This document shows positions 6,082 to 13,798 of a DNA stretch of 21,165 bases, piece after piece. Position 1 is the stretch's first letter. Each line of letters begins with the position of its first letter. A program made the position numbers and the translations under genes. The notes below the pieces were generated by a model. The model saw only the letters and a program-made list of their open reading frames with translations, made no database searches and had not been told where the DNA came from. The DNA comes from CAZOWL01 sp964583605 (GTDB taxonomy: Bacteria > Pseudomonadota > Gammaproteobacteria > Chromatiales > Chromatiaceae): positions 1 to 21,165 of the forward strand of contig CAZOWL010000078.1 in NCBI GenBank assembly GCA_964583605.1, read 5' to 3'.

Positions 6082-9000
6082 ACGGCCTCAACCTCTCCGA
6101 TTGGGCGATCCGGCACCGCGCCCTGGTGACCTATTTCATGCTCCTCATCGTGGTCGCAGGCATCTGGTCATACCTGCGACTGGGCCAGAGCGAGGACCCG
6201 GACTTCACCGTCAAGACGATGGTGGTCCAGGCCGCCTGGCCGGGCGCCACGGTCGGCGACACGCTCGAGCAGATCACCGATCGCATCGAGAGCAAGCTCC
6301 AGGAGACCCCGCGCCTCGATTATCTGAAGAGCTACACGACCCCAGGTCAGGCGACCGTCTTCGTCTACCTGAAGGACTCGACACCCCCCGCCGAGGTGCC
6401 GGATATCTGGTACCAGGTGCGCAAGAAGGTAGGCGATATCCGCCACACGCTGCCGCAAGGCATCGTTGGACCCGGCTTCAACGACGAGTTCGGCGACACC
6501 TTCGGCATCGTCTACGGCTTCACCGCGGACGGCTTCACCCACCGGGAGCTTCGGGACCAGGTGGTCGAGGTCCGCAAGCAGCTCTTGCAGCTGCCGGACA
6601 TCTCGAAGATCGACGTCCTCGGCGCCCAGGACGAGCGCGTCTATGTGGAGTTCTCGACCGAGAAGCTGGCCGGCCTCGGCCTCGACCGGGCGGCGCTGAT
6701 CGCGGCCTTGCAGGCCCAGAATGCCGTCACCCCTGCTGGTGTCGTCCAGACCGGGGACGAGAAGATGCTGGTGCGGGTCTCGGGCGCATTCGAGTCGGAG
6801 CAGGACATCCTGGCCGTCAACTTCGTCGCCAATGGCCGCACCATCCGCCTGGGGGACATCGGGCGGGTCACGCGCGGCCCGGCCGACCCCGCGCAGCCGG
6901 TCTTCCGCGTCAACGGCCAGGACGGCATCGGGATCGCCATCGCGATGCGCAACGGCGGCGACATCCGGGCGCTCGGGCGCAACGTCGCGCAGGCCATGAC
7001 CGAGATCACGGCGAACCTCCCCGTAGGCATCGAGCCGACGCTGGTCGCCGACCAGCCCGCCACCGTCGAGCATGCGGTAGACGAGTTCCTGAAGGCCCTC
7101 TGGGAGGCCATCGGCATCGTCCTTGTGGTCAGCTTGGTCGCCCTCGGTGTGCGCGCGGGCGCCGTGGTGGCCGTCTCCATCCCGCTCGTTCTCGCCACGG
7201 TGTTCGCGGCCATGCTGGCGTTCGATATCGGCTTTCAGCGCATCTCGCTGGGCGCCCTGATCATCGCCCTCGGTCTGCTGGTCGATGACGCCATGATCAC
7301 GATCGAGGCCATGGTGACGCGGCTCGAGCGAGGCGACGACAAGGAGCAAGCCGCCGCCTTCGCCTACAGCTCGACCGCCTATCCGCGGCTCACCGGCACA
7401 CTCGTCACGATCGCGGGGTTCGTCCCGATCGGCTTTGCGAGCAGCGCCGCGGGCGAGTACACCTTCACGATCTTCGCCGTCGTCGCTATCGCGCTGATCG
7501 CCTCCTGGATGGGTGCGGCCCTGTTTGCACCCTTGCTCGGCGTCTGGATGCTCAAGAAGCCCAAGACGGCACACTCGGGGGAGCCCGGCGTCTTCATGCG
7601 CGCATTCCGTCGCTTCCTGGCGCTGGCGATGCGCGCGCGCTGGGTCACCATCCTCGTCACCCTCGGTCTGTTCGGTGCCGCGCTCTACGGCACGCGCCTG
7701 GTGCCGCAGCAGTTCTTCCCGTCCTCGGACCGCCCCGAGCTGCTGGTGGACCTGCAGCTGCCCGAAAACGCGTCGATCTACGCAACGCAGGAGGTCGCGA
7801 CCCGACTGGACAGGCTCCTCGAGGGCGATCAGGACGTCGACCATTGGAGCACCAATGTGGGGCAGGGCGCCGTGCGCTTCTATCTGCCGCTCAACGTGCA
7901 GCTCCCCAATGATTTCTTCGCCCAGGCCGTCGTGGTCACCAAAGGTCTTGAAGAGCGCGAACGCGTGAAGGCGAGACTGGAGCTGGCGCTCGCGAACGAT
8001 TTCGCGAACGTCGTCGGCCGGGTCTATCCGCTGGAGCTAGGGCCCCCGGTGGGATGGCCGCTCCAATACCGGGTGAGCGGACCGGAGCCGGACCAGGTGC
8101 GCGCGATCGCCTTCCGGGTCGCAGAGGTCATTGAGGCCGACACGCGTGCCCGCAACGTCAATTACAACTGGATCGAGCCGGCGCGCACGGTGCGTATCCG
8201 TGTCGACCAGAACAAGGCCCGCCTCCTAGGCTTAAGCTCCGAGGCCCTGGCCCAGGCCGTGAACGCGGCCATGTCCGGCATCACGGCCACCCAGATGCGC
8301 AGCGGCATCTACCTCGTCGACGTGCTGGTGCGGGCCGCCCCCGAGCAGCGCGTGACGCCGGCAACGATCCGAACCCTTCAGGTGCCGCTGCCCAATGGAC
8401 AGACGGTTCCTCTAAGTCAGATCGCGGCGATCGATTACGGTCTCGAATACCCCATCGTCTGGCGCCGGGACAGGAGCCCCACGGTCACGGTACAGGCCGA
8501 CGTCGCACCCGGCACGCAAGCCGCGACGGTGGTCCAGGCGCTGGCGCCGAAGATCGAGGCGCTTGCCGACGGCCTCCCGACCGGGTACCACATCGCCATT
8601 GGCGGAACAGTAGAGGAGAGCGCCAAGGCGCAGACGTCGATCGCCTTCGTCTTGCCGATGATGCTCGTTCTTACGTTCACGGTGCTAATGATCCAGCTCC
8701 AGAGCTTCAATAGCCTGTTGCTGGTGCTCAGCGTCGCCCCGCTGGGTCTCATCGGGGTAGTCGCGGCGCTGCTCCTCTCGGACAAGCCGCTCGGCTTTGT
8801 GGCGATCCTGGGCGTGCTCGCCCTGACGGGCATGATCGCCCGCAACTCCGTGATCCTCATCGACCAGATCGAGAAGGAAAGGGCGCAGGGTCTCCACCCG
8901 TGGAATGCGGTCATCGAGGCCACTTCACACCGCTTCCGCCCGATCCTGCTGACCGCTTCTGCCGCGATCCTCGGCATGATCCCGATTGCGCCGACCGTGT

Positions 9001-9140
9001 TCTGGGGTCCGATGGCCTACGCGATCATGGGGGGCCTCGCGGTGGCGACGGTGCTGACGCTGGTCTTCCTGCCGGCGCTCTATGTGGCCTGGTTCCGTAT
9101 CAAGCCCGAAAATCCCGCCGGTACCGCGGCTGCCGCATAG
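6078..9140 (+). CDS. RND-family efflux permease (HAE1/AcrB-like)
   Basis: A 1020-residue proton-driven inner-membrane pump. It shows the RND two-fold repeat: a first membrane helix near residues 12-30, a large periplasmic loop, helices 2-6 at about 335-500, a second loop, and helices 8-12 at about 855-1005. The proton-relay pair is present (GLLVDDAMITIEAM, Asp403-Asp404). The second-half motif GMIARNSVILIDQIEKE is also present. An early stretch SEDPDFTVKTMVVQAAWPGA is typical of one AcrB-like subgroup (TriC/VexF-like, from memory). GGAG lies 8 nt upstream of the ATG. No TolC/OprM-type gene is adjacent, so the channel must come from elsewhere. Substrates cannot be inferred. Confidence 0.95.
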   Translation: MNGLNLSDWAIRHRALVTYFMLLIVVAGIWSYLRLGQSEDPDFTVKTMVVQAAWPGATVGDTLEQITDRIESKLQETPRLDYLKSYTTPGQATVFVYLKDSTPPAEVPDIWYQVRKKVGDIRHTLPQGIVGPGFNDEFGDTFGIVYGFTADGFTHRELRDQVVEVRKQLLQLPDISKIDVLGAQDERVYVEFSTEKLAGLGLDRAALIAALQAQNAVTPAGVVQTGDEKMLVRVSGAFESEQDILAVNFVANGRTIRLGDIGRVTRGPADPAQPVFRVNGQDGIGIAIAMRNGGDIRALGRNVAQAMTEITANLPVGIEPTLVADQPATVEHAVDEFLKALWEAIGIVLVVSLVALGVRAGAVVAVSIPLVLATVFAAMLAFDIGFQRISLGALIIALGLLVDDAMITIEAMVTRLERGDDKEQAAAFAYSSTAYPRLTGTLVTIAGFVPIGFASSAAGEYTFTIFAVVAIALIASWMGAALFAPLLGVWMLKKPKTAHSGEPGVFMRAFRRFLALAMRARWVTILVTLGLFGAALYGTRLVPQQFFPSSDRPELLVDLQLPENASIYATQEVATRLDRLLEGDQDVDHWSTNVGQGAVRFYLPLNVQLPNDFFAQAVVVTKGLEERERVKARLELALANDFANVVGRVYPLELGPPVGWPLQYRVSGPEPDQVRAIAFRVAEVIEADTRARNVNYNWIEPARTVRIRVDQNKARLLGLSSEALAQAVNAAMSGITATQMRSGIYLVDVLVRAAPEQRVTPATIRTLQVPLPNGQTVPLSQIAAIDYGLEYPIVWRRDRSPTVTVQADVAPGTQAATVVQALAPKIEALADGLPTGYHIAIGGTVEESAKAQTSIAFVLPMMLVLTFTVLMIQLQSFNSLLLVLSVAPLGLIGVVAALLLSDKPLGFVAILGVLALTGMIARNSVILIDQIEKERAQGLHPWNAVIEATSHRFRPILLTASAAILGMIPIAPTVFWGPMAYAIMGGLAVATVLTLVFLPALYVAWFRIKPENPAGTAAAA

Positions 9141-9169
9141 GTGGTCTCAAGCCAGAGCCGCCCACGCCC

Positions 9170-9204
9170 GTCGAGCCTGCCGCCTGGCTTAGGCGCGGCT
9201 CGAC
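9170..9204. other. Strong stem-loop downstream of the RND permease
   Basis: GTCGAGCC (9170-9177) pairs with GGCTCGAC (9197-9204), and an inner stem CGCCT/AGGCG (9181-9185 with 9191-9195) closes a 5-nt loop. It lies 30 bp after the permease stop and 40 bp before the next start. There is no T-tract, so a classic rho-independent terminator is unlikely. It could stabilise the upstream mRNA's 3' end or be a REP-like element. Confidence 0.45.
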
Positions 9205-9243
9205 AGGCTCCTTGAATCGCATACCACTCAATCGGAGGACACC

Positions 9244-9528
9244 ATGATCGACGAACCGAAACCCGAAGACACGGGACTTGCCATCGTGCTGATCGAGCGC
9301 TTTGAGCACTGGATACTGCCCCGCGCGCTGGATATCAAGGCAAAAGTCGACCGAGGCGACAGGCTTGACGACTACGACGTCGACTTCCTCGAGGAGCTCA
9401 TGAAAGACGCCGGAGAGGTCAGGCGGCACGTGGACAGGGCACCCGAATATCAGGCCCTTTATGCGCGCGTAGTCAGCCTGTACGCGGAGATCACGAAAAA
9501 GGGACTGGAGAACGAGCAGACGGAGTAA
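9244..9528 (+). CDS. Small soluble protein, 94 aa, unknown family
   Basis: Good GGAGG about 5 nt upstream of the ATG at 9244. The protein is acidic, helical and without signal peptide or membrane segment. Notable stretches are IVLIERFEHWILPRALDIKA, KVDRGDRLDDYDVDFLEEL, a central RRHVDRAPEYQALYARVVSL and YAEITKKGLENEQ. The ordered charged helices and clean codon use argue that it is real. I have the impression that similar short proteins occur in other gammaproteobacteria, but I cannot assign a domain. It precedes the second SulP gene by about 90 bp on the same strand, and both may share a transcript. Confidence 0.75.
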   Translation: MIDEPKPEDTGLAIVLIERFEHWILPRALDIKAKVDRGDRLDDYDVDFLEELMKDAGEVRRHVDRAPEYQALYARVVSLYAEITKKGLENEQTE

Positions 9529-9620
9529 GGCTCCGGCGCCACCGGCTAAGCGCCTGGATACGGGGGCAATTGACCTCCCTCCAGGCCATCACCTCCCGAA
9601 GCATGCCTTGGAGATCGAGG

Positions 9621-11375
9621 ATGGTCGCGGCTGAACCGCAGCACGGTCGGATACGCCGAGTCTTGGGTCGGGTGGCCCCCGGTCTTGTCGCCTTCTCCCG
9701 TTACCAGGCGTCCTGGCTGGCCAGCGACATCGCGGCGGGCCTGTCGGTGGCGGCCGTCGCCCTGCCAGTCGGCATCGCCTATGCCGATCTGGCGCACGTG
9801 CCCCCGGTCATGGGCATCTATGCGGCCATCTTTCCGCTCTTCGCCTATGCACTGTTCGGCTCGTCGCGGCAACTGATGATCGGGCCCGATGCGGCGACCT
9901 GCATGATGCTCGCCGCTGCGCTCGGACCGCTCGCCGGTGGGGACGCCGACCATTACCGGGCGCTCGTGATCGTCATGACCCTGATGGTCGGACTGATCTA
10001 CGTCGTCATGGCAGTCGCGCGGCTGGGCTTCATCGCCAGCTTTCTGTCTCGGCCCATTCTCGTCGGCTACCTGAATGGCATCGCCCTGCTCATCATCGTG
10101 GGTCAGCTGGGCAAGCTCATCGGCATTTCGGTCGCGGCCAGCGACTTCTTCCCGAGGCTGCTGGAGATCGTGGCGAGGCTCGACGAGGCACACCTCCAAA
10201 CCGCTGCACTGGGCATAACCCTGCTTGTCCTCTTGGTCGCGCTTCGCCGCATTGCGCCGCGGGTGCCGGCCGCTTTCGTGGTGGTCATCGTCGGCATCGG
10301 CCTCTCGGTCGCATTGGATCTGCAGCAGCACGGGGTCTCCGTCGTCGGCAGCGTGCCGGCAGGGCTGCCGGAGCTCTTCCACATCCCGATCCTGCCGGTC
10401 GGGGACTACCCGACGCTCGTGCGCGACGCGGCCGGCCTCGCCTTGGTGAGCTTCACCGGCGGCATCCTCACGGCGAGGAGCTTCGCGCAGCGCAATCACT
10501 ATGAGGTGGACGCCAATCGGGAGCTCATCGGTTTCGGCGCGGGCAACATTGTCTCGGGCCTCGTCCAGGGCTTTCCGGTGACCGGCGCGGATTCCCGCAC
10601 CGCGGTCAACGATGCCATGGGCGGCAAAAGCCAGCTGGTGGGGGTCCTGGCTGGCGGAGTCATGCTCCTGAGCCTGTTCTTTCTCACCGAGCCCTTGGCC
10701 TATGTCCCCAACACCGCCCTGGCCGCGGTCATTGTGGTCTCGGCCGTGGGCCTGTTCGATCTCGCGACGCTGCGCGAGTTGTCTGCCATGAGCCGCGTCG
10801 AGCTCGGCTTTTCGCTCGGGACCACCCTCGGCGTGCTGGTGCTGGGGGTGCTGCCAGGCGTACTCGTGGCCATCATCCTGTCCCTGCTCCTGTTGCTGAT
10901 GCTGACGTCCCGGCCGACCGACGCGGTCTTGGTTCGCGTGCCGGGCATGAAGGGCTATCACGACCGCAAGGACTATCCCGGGGCCGAGCTCATACCGGGT
11001 CTGCTTCTTTATCGGTTCAACGCCGATTTGGTGTTTTTCAATGCCGATTACTTCAAGGCACGGCTGCTTGCCGCCATCGCCGCATCCGACACGCCGGTGG
11101 AATGGGTCGTGGTCGATGCAAGCCCGATCAACGTCATCGACAGCACCGCGTTGAAACAGGTCGAGCAGCTGATCGACGAGCTAGCGGCCAGGGGCATCGT
11201 ATTCGCCGTCGCGCGCCGGAAGCACGCTGCCCGGCGCTTGTTCGAGGCATCCTGGGTCGACGTGCGCGGGGAGCTCACCGATGAACATAACTACCACAAC
11301 CTGACATCGGCGGTGGATGCATTCCACAAACGCGGTGACCGGAATGCCCGGGACCAAGTCTCCCTGGCACCGTGA
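9621..11375 (+). CDS. SulP-family anion transporter with STAS domain
   Basis: A 584-residue SLC26A/SulP carrier. The ATG at 9621 is preferred over upstream TTG (9570) and ATG (9603) because GGAG lies about 7 nt before it and the extra residues look unconserved. SulP hallmarks include AGLSVAAVALPVGIAYADLA, GIYAAIFPLFAYALFGSS and the gate region GFGAGNIVSGLVQGFPVTGA, followed by DSRTAVNDAMGGKSQL. The C-terminal STAS domain (about residues 450-565) carries VVVDASPINVIDSTAL, the usual anti-anti-sigma-like loop. It is clearly different from the DauA-like carrier at 1799-3589 and is not a duplicate of it. Likely substrates are sulfate, bicarbonate or another oxyanion; the sequence does not decide. 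It lies between the 94-aa protein and the exchanger-family gene on one strand. Confidence 0.93.
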   Translation: MVAAEPQHGRIRRVLGRVAPGLVAFSRYQASWLASDIAAGLSVAAVALPVGIAYADLAHVPPVMGIYAAIFPLFAYALFGSSRQLMIGPDAATCMMLAAALGPLAGGDADHYRALVIVMTLMVGLIYVVMAVARLGFIASFLSRPILVGYLNGIALLIIVGQLGKLIGISVAASDFFPRLLEIVARLDEAHLQTAALGITLLVLLVALRRIAPRVPAAFVVVIVGIGLSVALDLQQHGVSVVGSVPAGLPELFHIPILPVGDYPTLVRDAAGLALVSFTGGILTARSFAQRNHYEVDANRELIGFGAGNIVSGLVQGFPVTGADSRTAVNDAMGGKSQLVGVLAGGVMLLSLFFLTEPLAYVPNTALAAVIVVSAVGLFDLATLRELSAMSRVELGFSLGTTLGVLVLGVLPGVLVAIILSLLLLLMLTSRPTDAVLVRVPGMKGYHDRKDYPGAELIPGLLLYRFNADLVFFNADYFKARLLAAIAASDTPVEWVVVDASPINVIDSTALKQVEQLIDELAARGIVFAVARRKHAARRLFEASWVDVRGELTDEHNYHNLTSAVDAFHKRGDRNARDQVSLAP

Positions 11376-11560
11376 ATCGCCGACATGCGGGCGCGGCCGG
11401 GGGGCCGGCAGGGTTGCCAGCACCTGAGTCTGCACACTGAAGAGCCGGACATCTCCTGCTACGACAATGCCTATCCACTAGCGAGCTTGCCGTATGGATC
11501 CTTCGAATACACTCGCCCAAAGTCAGGACGTCGCGGCCAAGGTCGCACAGAGGGTATGAC

Positions 11561-13234
11561 ATGGCAATCGATGTCTTGGCGCTGCTCAGCGAGAGCCCGG
11601 TGCTGCTGCTCTTCACCGTCATCGGCCTCGGTTATCTGATTGCCAACCTCCGGGTCGCCGGCGTCGCGGCGGGACCGGTCATCGGCGTCTTGCTCGTGGG
11701 CCTGCTGTTCGGCCATCTCGGATTCAGTGCTCCGCCAGGGGCGAGCAGCTTCGGGTTCGCCCTGTTCATCTTCTCCGTCGGCATCCAGGCGGGGCCGAGC
11801 TTCTTCAGCGCCTTCGCGGCCGACGGCGTGCGGTACGTAACGCTGGCGTTCGTCGTCGCGGTCACGGCCGTCGCCCTGACCCTCGTCCTCGGCCGGCTGG
11901 TGGGGCTCGAGGTTGGCTTCAGCGCCGGAATGCTCGCCGGGGCCCTCACGAGCACACCGACCCTGGCGGGTGCCCAGGACGCCGTCAGGAGCGGTCTGGC
12001 GAACCTGCCGGAGGCGGTTTCCCAGACCCAGGCGTTGGAGAACATCAGCGTTGGATACGCCATCACCTACCTATTCGGGACCGTCGGCATGATCCTCGTG
12101 GCGCGCTTCTTTCCGCGCATCGCCGGCATCGATCTGCCGGCCGAGGCGGCCGAGTTAGCGCGTGCGCGGGGGCTCGGGCGGAGGCGTCGCCGCGGCGGTG
12201 GGGGCAGCCTGCCGATCGTCCGCGCCTACCGTCTACCGCCGGCTATGGTGGGCAAGACCGTCGCGCAGGCCGATGCGGAAACCGGCCATCTGCCAGGCAA
12301 GCTGCTCCGCATCAAGCGCGGCACCGATCTCTTGGACGGTGCGCCGGACCTGGTGCTCGAAGCGGGAGATCTCGTCGCCCTGATCGCTGGCATCGGTGTG
12401 CACGAGGAGGCGCGGGGGAAGGACGCCGAAGAGGTCCTGGATCCGGATCTGCTCAAGTACCAGGTCAGCACCCGGGAGATCATCGTGACGGATGCCAAGG
12501 CCGTCGGCAAGACGCTCGAGGAACTTGACATGCCGAACGCTTACGGTTGCTTCGCCATGGGGCTCACGCGGGCCGTGATCGATCTGCCTGTGGATCCCGC
12601 CCTGCCGCTGCAGAAGGGCGACCGCCTCGAGGTCATCGGGGAGAGCGACAACCTGCGGCAGTTGGCCGAAGCCATTGGATTCGTCGAGCAGGATCTCGAG
12701 AAGACGGACCTGGCCACCTTCGCCTTCGGCATGATCGCCGGCACCCTGCTCGGCCTGGTCACCCTGAAGCTGGGCGAGGTCGCGATCGGTCTGGGCATGG
12801 CAGGCGGACTGCTCCTCGTTGGAATCCTCATCGGTTACCTCGGCTCGATGCTGCCCACCTTCGGGCGGGTACCCGTGGCGGCCCGCTATGTGCTGATGGA
12901 GCTCGGGCTGATGTCGTTCATGGCTGCTGTCGGACTCAATGCCGGCGGTGGCGTCATTGCGGCACTGGCCTCCGTTGGCCCTCTCCTGATCACGAGCGGC
13001 GTTCTAGTGACCCTTTTGCCCCCGGTAATGGCCTATCTCGTCGGGCGCTGGCTGCTGCGCATGAACCCAGCCCTTCTGCTCGGCGCGATCACCGGCGCCA
13101 TGACCAGTACGCCGGCCCTGAACGTCGTCAACGAGGCAGCACGCTCCAGCGTGCCGACACTCGGGTACGCCGGCACCTACACCTTCGCCAACGTCTTGCT
13201 CACCTTCGCTGGCGCCTTGATGATGGTTCTGTAG
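11561..13234 (+). CDS. Aspartate:alanine exchanger (AAE) family transporter, YidE/YbjL duplication with paired RCK_C domains
   Basis: A 557-residue inner-membrane protein with the AAE architecture: an N-terminal membrane half (about residues 10-185), two cytoplasmic RCK_C/TrkA-C domains (about 215-290 and 300-375), and a C-terminal membrane half (about 385-555). The halves carry the repeated signature GALTSTPTLAGA (near residue 127) and GAMTSTPALNVV (near 511). The first RCK_C-like unit is preceded by an Arg/Gly-rich linker (RGLGRRRRRGGGG). GAGGG about 6 nt upstream supports the ATG. The RCK_C domains suggest gating by a small ligand or nucleotide. AspT exchanges aspartate and alanine, but most family members are uncharacterised, so the substrate is open. 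It follows the SulP gene by 185 bp, so an own promoter is possible. Confidence 0.92.
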   Translation: MAIDVLALLSESPVLLLFTVIGLGYLIANLRVAGVAAGPVIGVLLVGLLFGHLGFSAPPGASSFGFALFIFSVGIQAGPSFFSAFAADGVRYVTLAFVVAVTAVALTLVLGRLVGLEVGFSAGMLAGALTSTPTLAGAQDAVRSGLANLPEAVSQTQALENISVGYAITYLFGTVGMILVARFFPRIAGIDLPAEAAELARARGLGRRRRRGGGGSLPIVRAYRLPPAMVGKTVAQADAETGHLPGKLLRIKRGTDLLDGAPDLVLEAGDLVALIAGIGVHEEARGKDAEEVLDPDLLKYQVSTREIIVTDAKAVGKTLEELDMPNAYGCFAMGLTRAVIDLPVDPALPLQKGDRLEVIGESDNLRQLAEAIGFVEQDLEKTDLATFAFGMIAGTLLGLVTLKLGEVAIGLGMAGGLLLVGILIGYLGSMLPTFGRVPVAARYVLMELGLMSFMAAVGLNAGGGVIAALASVGPLLITSGVLVTLLPPVMAYLVGRWLLRMNPALLLGAITGAMTSTPALNVVNEAARSSVPTLGYAGTYTFANVLLTFAGALMMVL

Positions 13235-13466
13235 CGTTTCGCGGTCGGACGAGGCGGTCCCGATTTGATGCTGTACAAGGCTTTGCGATGCGGACGGAAG
13301 CTGATGGTGCCGTCCCGCTGCGGCAGGTGCGTCTACTACCCGACTCGGCACCGACTGCCCGGCGCTTCACCGACCGCTCGATGAGACGAAGCGGGCATCT
13401 CCGCCGCGGTGCCGAGAATCGCCTGGGGGTCGACGTCATATCCGCATGGCCGACCGATCAACCAGC
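13235..13466. other. Non-coding stretch after the AAE transporter
   Basis: Only short frames of scrambled composition are present. No terminator with a T-tract follows the transporter stop. Together with the hydrolase remnant to its right, this makes a gene-free gap of about 560 bp between convergent genes. Confidence 0.4.
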
Positions 13467-13700
13467 TTATTCGGGGTCGAATCCGAGATGGAAGAGACCG
13501 TAGCCCGGGAGGGCGATCTGTGGCACCGCCATCCCAATGATGCGCCCGTCGCGCGGCGCGACAATCGTCGCGGATTCCTCGCTCAGCGGATCCGTCACCG
13601 TGCCGAGCACCTCGCCTTGTCGCACCTTTATGGGCCTGCTGCTTGGGCCCGGTCGTTCCCAGAGAGACGAGCAGGCCTCTCTCCGGCTCGGATCCTATAC
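13467..13700 (-). pseudogene. 3' remnant of a succinylglutamate desuccinylase/aspartoacylase-family gene
   Basis: On the minus strand, from about 13637 down to a TAA at 13469-13467, one frame reads PIKVRQGEVLGTVTDPLSEE, then SATIVAPRDGRIIGMAVPQI and ALPGYGLFHLGFDPE. This is the C-terminal beta-domain typical of the AstE/AspA zinc-hydrolase group (QGxxLGxVTDP, VxAPxDGxIIGMAVPQ, PGYxLFHLG). Just upstream a different frame gives RGLLVSL, matching the GLLxPL segment expected a few residues earlier, so a frameshift lies near 13640-13665. The same frame as the tail meets a TAG at 13697-13695. The zinc-binding catalytic domain is missing entirely. The intact family removes N-acyl groups from amino acids or acts on related esters; this piece cannot. 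Confidence 0.75.
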
Positions 13701-13798
13701 GTCGCAACGGCTTGTGCGCCGAGCTCAGATCGATCATCCCAAACGCCCTTCGGCCTGTTGGCACCGAAGCTCGGACCCGGAGGTCCTGCGCGGGCGCT

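Noticed and set aside
6168..7844. A 558-codon open frame antisense to the RND permease
   Set aside because: It is the high-GC mirror of a certain gene: Asp/Arg/Gly-rich, no domain, no ribosome-binding site.
9546..10961. A 471-codon open frame antisense to the second SulP gene
   Set aside because: His/Gln/Asp-rich translation without domains, fully explained by the SulP gene on the other strand.
11487..11513. A possible promoter TTGCCG-N15-TACACT before the AAE-family gene
   Set aside because: The spacing is 15 bp and both boxes are weak, so I could not support it.
13336..13764. A 142-codon minus-strand frame over the hydrolase remnant
   Set aside because: Most of it is the wrong frame; only its RGLLVSL piece fits the frameshifted hydrolase remnant.
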